DNA of 64,000 nucleotides from NCBI GenBank assembly GCA_910588855.1, contig CAJUSR010000010.1:1-64000 (forward strand), read 5' to 3'. Shown one piece after another: positions 6,552 through 15,147 of this stretch. This stretch comes from an uncultured Kineothrix sp. Lineage in GTDB: Bacteria > Bacillota > Clostridia > Lachnospirales > Lachnospiraceae. Position numbers and translations under genes: made by a program. Every line of letters starts with the position of its first letter. Position 1 is the first letter of the stretch. The notes below the pieces were generated by a model, which searched no databases, had not been told where the DNA came from, and saw only the letters and a program-made list of their open reading frames with translations.

Positions 6552-8930
6552 ATGAACGAAAAAGTATTACAAACCTTAGAATATAACAAAATCATAGACA
6601 AACTGGCAGAGAAAGCAAGCTCCGACTTGGGCCGGCAGCTATGTCAGAATTTGAAACCTTTTACCGATATCAATGTCATTAACGAAGCGCAGACTCAGAC
6701 TGCCGATGCCCTCTCCCGCCTTTTCAAAAAAGGCTCCACTTCTTTCGGCGGGAACAAAGATTTAGGATACACCCTGAAATCTTTAGGTATAGGCAGCACG
6801 TTATCCATTGTAGAGCTTCTGAATATTGCAGGGCTTTTGGAAAATGTAAGCCGCGTTAAGACCTATGGCAAGAGAGAGCGGGAAGATGAAGAAAAAGATT
6901 CCCTGGACGATTTTTTCGGTACCTTAGATGCCCTTAGCCCTCTTGCCCACGAAATCCGCCGCTGCATCTTGTCCGAGGATGAAATTAGCGATGATGCCAG
7001 CACAGAATTGAAACATATCCGCCGGAGCATAAGGATTACCAACGACAAAATCCACTCACAGCTCACCGGAATGCTGGGCGGTTCTTATCGTACCTACTTA
7101 CAGGATGCCGTTATTACCATGCGGAATGACCGTTATTGCATCCCGGTAAAAGCGGAATATAAAAATCAGGTTCCGGGCATGATTCATGACCAGTCGTCCA
7201 CCGGCTCCACTCTATTTATTGAGCCGGCCGCTGTCGTTGCCCTGAACAACCAGCTCAAAGAGCTGTCTTTGAAAGAACAGGAAGAAATCAAACAAATACT
7301 TGCCGATTTAAGCGCACAGGCTTCCGGCTATACGGATACCCTTTCCGAAAACCAGAAAATTATGACAACTTTGGATTTTATCTTTGCAAGGGCATCCCTG
7401 GCTATGGAGCAAAACGCCACCATACCTGTCTTTAATACTGACGGATATGTCAATATCCGGAAAGGCAGGCATCCCTTGTTGGATAAAAAGAAAGTGGTAC
7501 CCATTGATGTTTATCTTGGCAAAGATTTCAATCTGCTGATTATTACCGGCCCAAATACGGGCGGAAAAACCGTCTCGTTGAAAACGGTAGGCCTTTTCGC
7601 CCTGATGGGGCAGTCCGGTCTCCATATCCCGGCGCTGGACCGTTCGGAGCTTTCTGTCTTTACCGAAGTATATGCGGATATTGGCGATGAGCAAAGCATC
7701 GAACAAAGCTTAAGCACTTTTTCTTCCCATATGACCCGCATCGTTTCCGTTTTGAAACATGCAGACAAAGGTTCTCTTTGCCTCTTTGACGAGCTGGGGG
7801 CCGGAACGGATCCGACGGAAGGCGCCGCACTTGCCATTGCTATTTTGGATAATCTTCATCAGAAAAACATCCTTACAATGGCAACCACACACTACAGCGA
7901 ATTGAAAGTATATGCCCTTTCCACCCCTTATGTGGAAAATGCCTGCTGCGAATTTGATGTCAATACACTACAGCCTACTTACCGGCTTTTAATCGGCATC
8001 CCCGGCAAGAGCAACGCTTTCGCCATTTCTTCCAAACTTGGACTGCCGGATTCTATTATCCAATCGGCAAAGGCACAAATCAATCAAGACAAAACCAGTT
8101 TTGAAGATTTGCTCGCCGATTTGGAGAATAACCGGGTTACTATTGAAAATGAACGGCTTGAAATCGCTTCCTATAAAAATGAAATCAAACAGCTGAAAGA
8201 AAAGCTGCAAAAGAAAGAAGATAAAATACAGGAAACCAAAGACCGCATCCTTCGCGAAGCCAACGAAAAAGCAAGGGATATCCTGTTGGATGCAAAAAAC
8301 GTCGCAGACGAAACAATACGGGTATTCCAAAAGGCAGGGCCCGGCGCTTCCATGAGAGACTTGGAGAAAACGAGGGAAAAAGTACGGGGGAAAATTTCCG
8401 AGAAAAACGACAACCTTTCCTTAAAGGCTAAACAAGCCCCGAAGAAAACAGTCGCCCCTAAACAACTGAAGTTAGGCGACAGCGTTAAAATCCTTTCTAT
8501 GGGATTAAAGGGCATTGTCAGTTCCCTGCCCGACCACAAAGGGAATTTATTTGTCCAATGCGGCATTATCCGCTCCCAGACAAATATCAACGATATTGTT
8601 TTAATGGAAGACGAACCGGTGACAAAGCCGTCATTTACTCCTCGCTCCGGCTCCGGCAGCATGAAAATGTCCAAGTCCTACAGCATTTCCCCGGAAATCA
8701 ATCTTCTTGGGAAAACAGTGGACGAAGCTCTTGCCGAACTGGATAAATATTTAGACGACGCTTACCTTTCCCATCTTTCCAACGTGCGCATTGTACACGG
8801 CAAAGGAACCGGCGCGCTCCGGAAAGCGGTGCAGGGACATTTGAAAAAAGTAAAATACATTGACTCTTTCCGCCAAGGCGAACACGGGGAGGGAGACGCA
8901 GGCGTCACAATTGCAACTTTTAAATCCTGA
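6552..8930 (+). CDS. mutS2: MutS2 ribosome-rescue/recombination ATPase
   Basis: A 792-residue MutS2 protein: a MutS-like clamp region, an ABC-type ATPase with Walker A GPNTGGKTVSLKT near residue 333 and Walker B LCLFDELGAGTDPTEG near residue 408, a long coiled coil (about 510-620), a KOW-like stretch and a C-terminal Smr nuclease domain (LLGKTVDEALAELDKYL, then RIVHGKGTGALRKAV). It lacks the MutS mismatch-recognition domain. MutS2 senses collided ribosomes and limits homologous recombination in Firmicutes. The length is typical. It is preceded by its own extended -10 promoter and followed 108 bp later by a two-component pair on the same strand. Confidence 0.96.
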   Translation: MNEKVLQTLEYNKIIDKLAEKASSDLGRQLCQNLKPFTDINVINEAQTQTADALSRLFKKGSTSFGGNKDLGYTLKSLGIGSTLSIVELLNIAGLLENVSRVKTYGKREREDEEKDSLDDFFGTLDALSPLAHEIRRCILSEDEISDDASTELKHIRRSIRITNDKIHSQLTGMLGGSYRTYLQDAVITMRNDRYCIPVKAEYKNQVPGMIHDQSSTGSTLFIEPAAVVALNNQLKELSLKEQEEIKQILADLSAQASGYTDTLSENQKIMTTLDFIFARASLAMEQNATIPVFNTDGYVNIRKGRHPLLDKKKVVPIDVYLGKDFNLLIITGPNTGGKTVSLKTVGLFALMGQSGLHIPALDRSELSVFTEVYADIGDEQSIEQSLSTFSSHMTRIVSVLKHADKGSLCLFDELGAGTDPTEGAALAIAILDNLHQKNILTMATTHYSELKVYALSTPYVENACCEFDVNTLQPTYRLLIGIPGKSNAFAISSKLGLPDSIIQSAKAQINQDKTSFEDLLADLENNRVTIENERLEIASYKNEIKQLKEKLQKKEDKIQETKDRILREANEKARDILLDAKNVADETIRVFQKAGPGASMRDLEKTREKVRGKISEKNDNLSLKAKQAPKKTVAPKQLKLGDSVKILSMGLKGIVSSLPDHKGNLFVQCGIIRSQTNINDIVLMEDEPVTKPSFTPRSGSGSMKMSKSYSISPEINLLGKTVDEALAELDKYLDDAYLSHLSNVRIVHGKGTGALRKAVQGHLKKVKYIDSFRQGEHGEGDAGVTIATFKS

Positions 8931-9038
8931 CAACAATGGAAAACTGGAAGTTAAAACTATTCATCCCGGATTTATGCCCGGATGACATCCTTAGATTTGA
9001 AAACCGATTGGCTTTATGATACAGAAATGGAGTGTAAA

Positions 9039-9740
9039 ATGGTCAGCAAGCAAAAAATTTTAATCGTAGACGACGACAACAATATTGCGGAACTAATCGC
9101 TTTATACCTTACAAAAGAATGTTTTGAAACAACAATTGTCAATGACGGCGAATCGGCATTGACGGCAGTGGATTCTTTTGCCCCCAACCTTATCCTCTTA
9201 GATTTGATGCTGCCGGGCATCGACGGTTATCAGGTTTGCCGGGAAGTACGGGCAAAATCCCCCACTCCCATTATCATGCTTTCCGCCAAAGGGGAAATTT
9301 TTGACAAAGTGCTTGGATTAGAGCTGGGTGCGGACGATTATATGGAAAAGCCTTTCGATTCCAAAGAACTGGTGGCACGGGTAAAAGCTGTGCTGCGCCG
9401 CTACAAACCAGCCCCTGCTGCCGCTGCCGCGCCTAATATCAAAAGTGTAGAGTACCCCGACTTAAGCATTAACCAGACAAACTACTCCGTGGTTTATATG
9501 GGCCATACAATCGACATGCCCCCTAAGGAATTAGAACTTTTATATTTCCTCGCTTCCTCTCCCAACCATGTTTTTACGAGAGAACAGCTTTTAGACCAAA
9601 TATGGGGGTATGAGTATATCGGCGACACCCGGACGGTAGATGTCCATATCAAACGTCTCCGTGAGAAAATCAAAGACCATGCTTCCTGGCGCATTGTCAC
9701 CGTATGGGGCGTGGGATATAAATTTGAAGTAAAAGCGTAA
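9039..9740 (+). CDS. OmpR-family response regulator
   Basis: A 233-residue regulator with a receiver domain (ILIVDDDNNIAELI, phosphoacceptor Asp in LILLDLMLPG, Lys in MEKPF) and a C-terminal winged-helix DNA-binding domain (PPKELELLYFLASSPNHVFTRE, then RTVDVHIKRLREKI). An Ala/Pro-rich linker joins them. The start was placed at the ATG preceded by GGAG (9029-9032); longer readings upstream lack a site. It is followed 27 bp later by its cognate sensor kinase. Target genes cannot be deduced here. Confidence 0.93.
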   Translation: MVSKQKILIVDDDNNIAELIALYLTKECFETTIVNDGESALTAVDSFAPNLILLDLMLPGIDGYQVCREVRAKSPTPIIMLSAKGEIFDKVLGLELGADDYMEKPFDSKELVARVKAVLRRYKPAPAAAAAPNIKSVEYPDLSINQTNYSVVYMGHTIDMPPKELELLYFLASSPNHVFTREQLLDQIWGYEYIGDTRTVDVHIKRLREKIKDHASWRIVTVWGVGYKFEVKA

Positions 9741-9767
9741 AAAACAGGAAGGAATGCAATTGTTGCT

Positions 9768-11192
9768 ATGAGGAAAACCCTTTACCTAAAATTTATACTC
9801 GGATATATCATTTTCGGCTTTTTCGGTTTTGTTGTTGTGGCTACCTTTGTCTCCAATATGACTTTGGAACACTTAAAACGTGAAAAAGCCGACGCCTTAT
9901 ATGCAGAAGCCACTTTGATTGCCAAAACTTATGCTTCGGATTTATATAACAGCGAAACTTCCCTGGATACCGTAAAAAAACAGCTGGATGCATTAGATAC
10001 TTATTTGTCGGCCACTATTTGGATTATTAACCCTTCCGGGCGGATGGTTCTGGATTCCTCCGCTCCGGTGAATCTGGAAAATGAAGTGGTCATAGAAAAT
10101 TTCGACCCCACCGTGGCTTCCGGCTCTTACTATATCGTAGGGAATTTTTTTGGCTCTTTCCATGAACAGATGCTCAGCGTCTTTTCACCCATTACTTCCA
10201 ACTTCAAAGTAAAAGGTTATGTTGTCATCCACACGCCTATGAGCGCCATACAAGCATCTGCCAACAGCCTTTTGAACATCTCTTACATTATGCTGGTTAT
10301 CCTGTTTCTGCTTTCCCTAATCATCCTGATTTTCTTCACGGAAATGGTATATCTTCCCTTACGCAAGATTACGGAAGCCACGGAGCAATACGCCAGCGGC
10401 AACATGCATTATGAATTTCAAGTGGACAGCGAAGACGAAATCGGTTATCTGGCCGCCACTCTATCTTATATGGCCAATGAAATTGCCCGTTCTGAAGACG
10501 ACCAGAAAAAATTTGTTGCCAATGTCTCCCACGACTTCCGCTCACCCCTTACCTCCATCAAAGGTTATCTGGAAGCGATGCTGGACGGTACTATCCCGCC
10601 GGAAATGCACGAAAAATATATAAATATTGTATTGAATGAGACAGACCGTCTGACGAAACTGACAAACGGCCTTCTTACTTTAAACAATATCAATACAAAA
10701 GGAATGCTCCTTGACCGGACAGATTTTGAACTGAATCAAGTGATCCGCAGTACCGCCGCTACTTTTGAAGGCACATGCCGGCAAAAATCCATTGCCATTG
10801 AGCTTGTGCTGACCGGCGACTGCATTTATGTCAATGCCGATATGGGGAAAATCCAGCAGGTTTTTTACAATCTTCTGGATAATGCAATCAAATTCAGCCA
10901 TTCCGATTCCGTCATTAAACTCGAAACAAACGAAAAGAGCAATAAAGTCTATATTTCCGTAAAAGACAGCGGCATCGGTATTCCAAAAGATGATTTGAAA
11001 TTAATCTGGAACCGCTTTTATAAATCCGATGCTTCCCGCGGAAAAGATAAGAAAGGCACCGGTCTTGGCCTTTCCATCACAAAAGAAATCATCCATGCCC
11101 ACGGGGAACATATTAATGTCATCAGCACAGAAGGCGTAGGTTCCGAATTTATTTTTTCCCTGCCTGTCTCCGATATGGATGACGAAGACTAA
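9768..11192 (+). CDS. HAMP-domain sensor histidine kinase
   Basis: A 474-residue membrane kinase: TM1 (about residues 8-30), an extracytoplasmic sensor region of about 140 residues, TM2 (about 168-192), a HAMP linker (LPLRKITEATEQYASG), HisKA with FVANVSHDFRSPLTSIKGYLE (phospho-His), and HATPase_c with NLLDNAIKFS, DSGIGIPKD and GTGLGLSITKE. It pairs with the OmpR-type regulator immediately upstream. The extracytoplasmic region shows no recognised ligand-binding fold by eye. Two hairpin repeats follow the gene directly and may provide its 3' end. Confidence 0.94.
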   Translation: MRKTLYLKFILGYIIFGFFGFVVVATFVSNMTLEHLKREKADALYAEATLIAKTYASDLYNSETSLDTVKKQLDALDTYLSATIWIINPSGRMVLDSSAPVNLENEVVIENFDPTVASGSYYIVGNFFGSFHEQMLSVFSPITSNFKVKGYVVIHTPMSAIQASANSLLNISYIMLVILFLLSLIILIFFTEMVYLPLRKITEATEQYASGNMHYEFQVDSEDEIGYLAATLSYMANEIARSEDDQKKFVANVSHDFRSPLTSIKGYLEAMLDGTIPPEMHEKYINIVLNETDRLTKLTNGLLTLNNINTKGMLLDRTDFELNQVIRSTAATFEGTCRQKSIAIELVLTGDCIYVNADMGKIQQVFYNLLDNAIKFSHSDSVIKLETNEKSNKVYISVKDSGIGIPKDDLKLIWNRFYKSDASRGKDKKGTGLGLSITKEIIHAHGEHINVISTEGVGSEFIFSLPVSDMDDED

Positions 11193-11198
11193 GGCTAA

Positions 11199-11270
11199 AA
11201 AAGTGTCTTCGACACTTCATGAAGAACCTCCGGTTCTTCCTCAATCTATGTCCTTCTTGCGAAGGACTTT
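11199..11270. repeat. Modular three-hairpin repeat, copy a
   Basis: Three consecutive short hairpins: AAGTGTC-TTC-GACACTT (11201-11217), GAAGAACC-TCC-GGTTCTTC (11221-11239) and GTCCTTC-TTGC-GAAGGAC (11250-11267), ending in CCTATATGG. Related copies occur at 37386 and around the IS element at 46.2/47.8 kb. In those copies the third stem reads TTCCTTC/GAAGGAA, so the first base pair changes from G-C to T-A with pairing kept. Here it directly abuts the larger inverted repeat. Confidence 0.8.
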
Positions 11271-11521
11271 CCTATATGGATTCGGGTGTCAAAAGGTCTT
11301 CCCGGCAGTGCCGCTTGGCAGATTGCACAAAAGAATATTGTGCAAGTGGCTTTTGTACGATGGAGAGGAGACTCAAAAATCGTGGAAGCCAATGCTGAAC
11401 ACGATTTTCGCCTTAAGAGGCTCATCGGAATGCTCCGTACAACCAAACGCGCACAAATTTTTTGTGCAATCTGCCAAGCGGCACTGCCGGGAAGACCTTT
11501 TGACACTCGAATCCTATATGG
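11271..11521. repeat. Long inverted-arm repeat (R1), full copy 1
   Basis: About 250 bp bounded by CCTATATGG-type ends. A 55-bp arm (11278-11332) is almost perfectly complementary to 11460-11514. The central portion shares about 108 bp with the copy at 34 kb with a single substitution, and contains an inner stem AAAATCGTG (11376-11384) with CACGATTTT (11400-11408). In the arms, CCCGGCAG/CTGCCGGG here corresponds to CCCTGCAG/CTGCAGGG in the other copy, a compensatory change. The open frames on both strands are by-products of the symmetry. It could be a MITE-like mobile repeat or a large structured RNA. Confidence 0.85.
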
Positions 11522-11535
11522 TAAAAAAGTATTTA

Positions 11536-11606
11536 ACAGCAGCCCTCTTCTTTCCGGCTGCTGTCAAATGCCTGTACCGGCACATCGTCCGGTTTATTTT
11601 TTTTGG
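11536..11606 (+). terminator. Hairpins with T-run downstream of the two-component operon
   Basis: ACAGCAGCC pairs with GGCTGCTGT (11536-11564), and ACCGG pairs with CCGGT just before a T-rich run at 11594-11604. Together they form a plausible terminator for plus-strand transcription. The T-run overlaps the last codons of the convergent small gene. Confidence 0.55.
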
Positions 11607-11776
11607 GAATAGTCATTCACCATTTTCTCAATGCTTTCCCTGGAAAGCGGATAATTAAACTCCTTGATTATCCGTTCTGCCGTATATCCTTTATCCACCA
11701 AATGGCGGATTGCCCCTCCATATGCAAAATCTTTTGTAAAATTAGATAACGCTTCATTAAAATAACTGTTTTCCAT
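11594..11776 (-). CDS. Small conserved hypothetical protein, 60 aa
   Basis: A 60-residue soluble protein (MENSYFNEALSNFTKDFAYG, then GAIRHLVDKGYTAERIIKEF). The GAIRHLVDKGYT stretch looks like a helix-turn-helix-like bundle, and I recall similar 60-80-residue proteins in Lachnospiraceae, but no function is known to me. The start was chosen at the second ATG, preceded by GGGGG; an in-frame ATG lies 12 bp upstream. It is convergent with the sensor kinase operon. Confidence 0.6.
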   Translation of the reverse strand: MENSYFNEALSNFTKDFAYGGAIRHLVDKGYTAERIIKEFNYPLSRESIEKMVNDYSQKK

Positions 11777-11974
11777 TTTTACCCCCATGCCCTCTTCTCT
11801 TTTTGCTCAAAACCCATCGTTATCGCTAAAACCAGCATTCAATCTTTCATACATAAAGCATACCGCCCATTAGGGTGCCAACCGCCGATACGACAAACGC
11901 CCGTTCCATCAATAGCCCACTCGCCTTTTCGCCATACCGATACTATTTAGATGCGGCCCTGAAATCAGTGCCTT

Positions 11975-12745
11975 TTATTTTTCAAGCTTCTTTCCCTTTC
12001 TTGCCTGAAAAGCAATCCCAATAAACAGAAATACAAAAGCTGCAATAACATTTCCCATGCCATCTAACATATAATTAGCATATATATCTTCCATCCCCCG
12101 GTAATCCCCGATTAACAGATGCGTTGCTACATTGCCCGGAACTGCCAAAAACGCGATTATAGCAATCGAAATAAACAGATTAACCCGAAACAGCATATGG
12201 GAAGCCGCACCTATCCATACAATCAGCAGCCACAATGCCGTTACCGGCAGCCCCATATCCCAAAACCACAACCCTCCTATACCCATTTGGTAGTATAGCA
12301 CCATTTGCACAACCCCTATCACCAGCACCGTACATATGCTCAAAACCGCCAATGCCTTTTCCAACCTGTTCTTCTGCGAAACAATGCATACATAAGCAGG
12401 GGCATATGCGGTCAAAATCCCTGCACATACAATATAAAACCAGGAAAGCCTTTTATCAATTGCCAAATTCACAATAAAGCAGGTTACCACCGCAATCACT
12501 GCCGCAGCCCCCATAATCCAATAGAATAAACTCATTTTGGATTTTTTCATAAACTTTTTAAATTCTTTGACTTCCGGAGCAGTTTCTACCCTGACAGGCT
12601 GCTTCATCTGCTCCATCACTGCCCTGCACTCACCGCAATCAGCCATATGGCTTGTTATAGATTCATTGGATGCTTCGCTCGTCATATGGTCAATATACAT
12701 TGGCAACAAATCCCTAACCGTATCACACACTAACCGTTGTTCCAT
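11975..12745 (-). CDS. Zinc-finger anti-sigma factor, integral membrane
   Basis: A 256-residue protein whose N-terminus carries the ZAS motif (H33-x3-C37-x2-C40, as HMADCGEC), the signature of zinc-binding anti-sigma factors (zf-HC2). This is followed by about six membrane segments starting near residue 72. Its start overlaps the end of the upstream ECF sigma gene by 16 bp, the usual coupling of sigma and anti-sigma. It should hold the sigma factor at the membrane until an envelope signal arrives. The multi-spanning membrane part is larger than in RsiW-type proteins and has no family I recognise. Confidence 0.85.
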   Translation of the reverse strand: MEQRLVCDTVRDLLPMYIDHMTSEASNESITSHMADCGECRAVMEQMKQPVRVETAPEVKEFKKFMKKSKMSLFYWIMGAAAVIAVVTCFIVNLAIDKRLSWFYIVCAGILTAYAPAYVCIVSQKNRLEKALAVLSICTVLVIGVVQMVLYYQMGIGGLWFWDMGLPVTALWLLIVWIGAASHMLFRVNLFISIAIIAFLAVPGNVATHLLIGDYRGMEDIYANYMLDGMGNVIAAFVFLFIGIAFQARKGKKLEK

Positions 12746-13233
12746 TCTTCTCTTCCTTTCATCAACTTTTGTTTGCCCCTATAAAAAGTTACTCTTGCCC
12801 AATTTTCCGTTTTGCCCATAATGCTTCCGATTTCAGAAAAACTAAGTTCCCCGGTCAGCCGCAAATACATCACTTCCCTTGTCGCAATATCCAGATTATG
12901 CAGCAGCCGGAACAGTTCTACCTTTTCCACATTGAGTAAATAATCATTCTCAATATCCCCAAAATCCCCCATTTCTTCCGGAACCTCTGCAATCGGAACC
13001 TCCTTGTACTTCCGCCTTTCCAGCTCTTTATACCATAGCCTTTTCGCAATCTGGCAAAGCCAGACCGAGACTTTACATTCTCCCCTGAAATGGTCAATTC
13101 CCTTCGCCGCCTGATAAAAAGTTTCCTGCGTCAGCTCCTCTGCCAAGTCCGCATTATGGGTTAAGCAGAACAGGTACTTATAAACTGCTTTCACATTCTC
13201 TTCATATACTTCTTTTACCTTCTGCTTATCCAC
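12730..13233 (-). CDS. ECF-type RNA polymerase sigma factor
   Basis: A 167-residue ECF sigma factor: region 2 (YKYLFCLTHNADLAEELTQE, then TFYQAAKGIDHFRGE) and region 4 (LLHNLDIATREVMYLRLTGE, then LSFSEIGSIMGKTENWARV). The start is a GTG preceded by a near-perfect AGGAGGTG; the longer ATG reading has no site. It directs RNA polymerase to an extracytoplasmic-stress-type regulon and is paired with the anti-sigma factor encoded immediately downstream. I could not identify an autoregulatory AAC-type promoter with confidence. Confidence 0.92.
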   Translation of the reverse strand: MDKQKVKEVYEENVKAVYKYLFCLTHNADLAEELTQETFYQAAKGIDHFRGECKVSVWLCQIAKRLWYKELERRKYKEVPIAEVPEEMGDFGDIENDYLLNVEKVELFRLLHNLDIATREVMYLRLTGELSFSEIGSIMGKTENWARVTFYRGKQKLMKGREEWNNG

Positions 13234-13305
13234 TTTTTCACCTCCTATTGATAAGTGCGGCAAAAGCTCTTTTCGTTACAAACAAAAATAAAAAACAACG
13301 GAACC

Positions 13306-13797
13306 CTATTTCCAATGCAGCCTGTGCAATTCCCCTTCCCTTTGCATTTCCTCAAACCCGTTCTGCCTAAGTGCTTCATATAACACTATAGCCACCGAAT
13401 TGGATAAGTTCAGTGACCTGATTTTATCCAACATTGGAATGCGGATACAGGCCTCTTCATAATCCACCAGTATTTCCTCCGGAATCCCGGCGCTTTCTTT
13501 TCCAAACATAATATAATCATCTTTTCCAAATGATACATCGGAATATACTTTTTTTGCCTTTGTAGTAGCCATCCATATTTTAGCTCCCGGATTTTGCTCC
13601 AAAAATTCTTTAAAATTTATGTAGCGCCTTACATCCAGATGTTCCCAATAGTCCATTCCTGCCCGCTTAATTTCCTTCTCATTCAACCTGAATCCCAACG
13701 GCTCAATTAAATGCAGGGAAGTCCCTGTGGCAACGCATGTCCTTCCAATATTTCCGGTATTCGCCGGTATTTCCGGCTGGTGTAGTATAATGTGCAT
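13306..13797 (-). CDS. trmL: tRNA (cytidine/uridine-34-2'-O)-methyltransferase
   Basis: A 163-residue SPOUT methyltransferase of the TrmL/YibK/CspR group, which 2'-O-methylates the wobble base of some leucine tRNAs. Visible motifs are HQPEIPANTGNIGRTCVATG at the N-terminus, FGKESAGIPEEIL, and the knot segment IRSLNLSNSVAIVLYEALRQ. The length is typical. It stands alone between the ECF sigma operon and the structured element upstream. Confidence 0.95.
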   Translation of the reverse strand: MHIILHQPEIPANTGNIGRTCVATGTSLHLIEPLGFRLNEKEIKRAGMDYWEHLDVRRYINFKEFLEQNPGAKIWMATTKAKKVYSDVSFGKDDYIMFGKESAGIPEEILVDYEEACIRIPMLDKIRSLNLSNSVAIVLYEALRQNGFEEMQREGELHRLHWK

Positions 13798-13868
13798 TAT
13801 TTACCTCATTTCTGCGCGGGTTTTGCGCATGTGTAGTGTGTGTGGTTTGTGGTTTGTGGTGCGAGTCC

Positions 13869-14007
13869 GCGCAGGCAGAGAAACCATTTCTACAGAACCC
13901 CGCTTCCGCTTCACAAAAAACGCAGCAGGCGCTAAGCTCGGGTGGAACCTCGCTAAGCGCTGGCGTTTTTTGAGAGGTTCCTTAAGAAATGGTTTCTCTG
14001 TCTGCGC
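13869..14007 (-). ncRNA. Candidate structured RNA/repeat, copy A
   Basis: On the minus strand, a 23-bp outer stem with one mismatch (14007-13985 with 13891-13869) encloses a core shared with the element at 53.1 kb. Core parts in order: AAGGAACC, stem strand AAAAAACGCCAGCGCT, a loop containing GAGGTTCC, stem strand AGCGCCTGCTGCGTTTTTT, and a hairpin capped by the GNRA-type loop GC-GGAA-GC. GGAACCTC can pair with GAGGTTCC in the loop, giving a pseudoknot or alternative fold. Differences from the second copy in the inner stem are compensatory at five pairs and a wobble at one. Transcription is not shown by the sequence. It ends 72 bp upstream of trmL, in the same orientation. Confidence 0.7.
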
Positions 14008-14316
14008 TGGGGTTTTCCCATAGTTAGGGGGTATTTGGGGTTGGGTTATATAAAATTAAGATTTGTTTTGCTTCTTTTTGCGGGTTTTAATGGTATACTT
14101 AGGGTGGTGTTTTAACTGGTAACTTTGTCTTAGGCAGTTTTCTTGTGTGTAAGAGCGAGGGATTTTGGGATGGCGGTATTGTTTGCAATAATGTGTGGGT
14201 GTGTTGGGCGGCGGTTATTGGGCTGGCAGCTTTACTTGGGGTAATGTATTGGCGTATGTACTGGTCTTTAGGCTTGCGACAGTGGTTTATCGGTTATTTG
14301 ATAAGGAGGGGTTTAT
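14008..14316 (+). other. Leader region before the SIMPL gene
   Basis: About 300 bp of G/T-rich sequence on the plus strand without a credible gene. It should contain the promoter of the SIMPL lipoprotein gene, but I see no pair of boxes good enough to place it. AAGGAGG precedes the start codon. Confidence 0.3.
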
Positions 14317-15147
14317 ATGTTTGAAAAAATAAGGTGTTATTGTTATAGTAAAAAAAATTTCCTGTTTTTGGTGTTTCCGATAGTGGCGGTTTTGTTTTTT
14401 ACTGCCTGTGGCAGTATTTCTAATCCGGATAATGGAATGACCGAATCTGTGGCTGCGCCGGCGCCTATGGGCGAAACTTCTGTTTCCGGCTATATCCAGA
14501 GTAAAATTACCGTAAATAGCAGCGAACAGGTTGCGGTTGTTCCCGATATTGCCGAAATGGTATATGCTGTGCGCACGGAAGCAAAAGATGCTGCCAGTTG
14601 CCAACAGCAAAACAATTCAGATGTCAATAATGTTATCGGTCTTCTCAAAAATATGGGTATATCGGAAACTGACATCCAAACCACCGATTACTATATGTAT
14701 CCTATTTATAACTACAGCGGCAATACCCAACGCATTACCGGTTACGAAGCATCCACTTCCCTCACTGTATCCAACCTTCCAATAGACAGTCTTTCGGATA
14801 TATTGGCAAAATCCGTAGAAGCCGGAATCAATAATATCCAGTCTATCGCCTATCAGTCCAGCCAATATGACGAAGCTTATGCAAATGCGCTGAAACTAGC
14901 TATGGAATCCGCAAAAACAAAAGCATCCGCTTTGGCAGAAGCCGGTAATTGTTCTCTTGGTAACGTAGTTGGCGTCCATGAAAACAGCAACTATAGCAGT
15001 GCCCGTTATACCGACAATGCTCTTAGCTCAAAAATGAGGCAGGCAGAACAAATGGCATTGGAAGATACCGCAGGAGCTGGCATCATGCCCGGCGAAATTA
15101 ACATTGGGGTAAACATTACAGTAGATTATCTCATAACTACCCCTTAA
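14317..15147 (+). CDS. SIMPL-domain (DUF541) lipoprotein
   Basis: A 276-residue secreted lipoprotein. A charged N-terminus and hydrophobic stretch end in the lipobox LFFTAC (Cys near residue 30). The mature part is a SIMPL/DUF541 domain: AVVPDIAEMVYAVRTEAKD, QQNNSDVNNVIGLLKNMGI, then DIQTTDYYMYPIYNY and VDYLIT at the end. SIMPL proteins are periplasmic or surface oligomers of poorly known function. Ribosome binding site AAGGAGG. Monocistronic, with a terminator-like hairpin about 115 bp downstream. Confidence 0.88.
   Translation: MFEKIRCYCYSKKNFLFLVFPIVAVLFFTACGSISNPDNGMTESVAAPAPMGETSVSGYIQSKITVNSSEQVAVVPDIAEMVYAVRTEAKDAASCQQQNNSDVNNVIGLLKNMGISETDIQTTDYYMYPIYNYSGNTQRITGYEASTSLTVSNLPIDSLSDILAKSVEAGINNIQSIAYQSSQYDEAYANALKLAMESAKTKASALAEAGNCSLGNVVGVHENSNYSSARYTDNALSSKMRQAEQMALEDTAGAGIMPGEINIGVNITVDYLITTP

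Noticed and set aside
11179..11658. Open frames of 80-160 codons on both strands across the R1 repeat (also at 33924-34336)
   Set aside because: Similar peptides appear on both strands because the arms are inverted repeats; there are no ribosome binding sites and no recognisable domain.
13931..13975. T-box riboswitch suggested by GGGTGGAACC on the plus strand
   Set aside because: The match is partial, there is no room for Stem I and specifier structures, and the downstream gene is a SIMPL lipoprotein. The same bases on the other strand belong to the conserved GAGGTTCC loop of the structured element, which explains them better.
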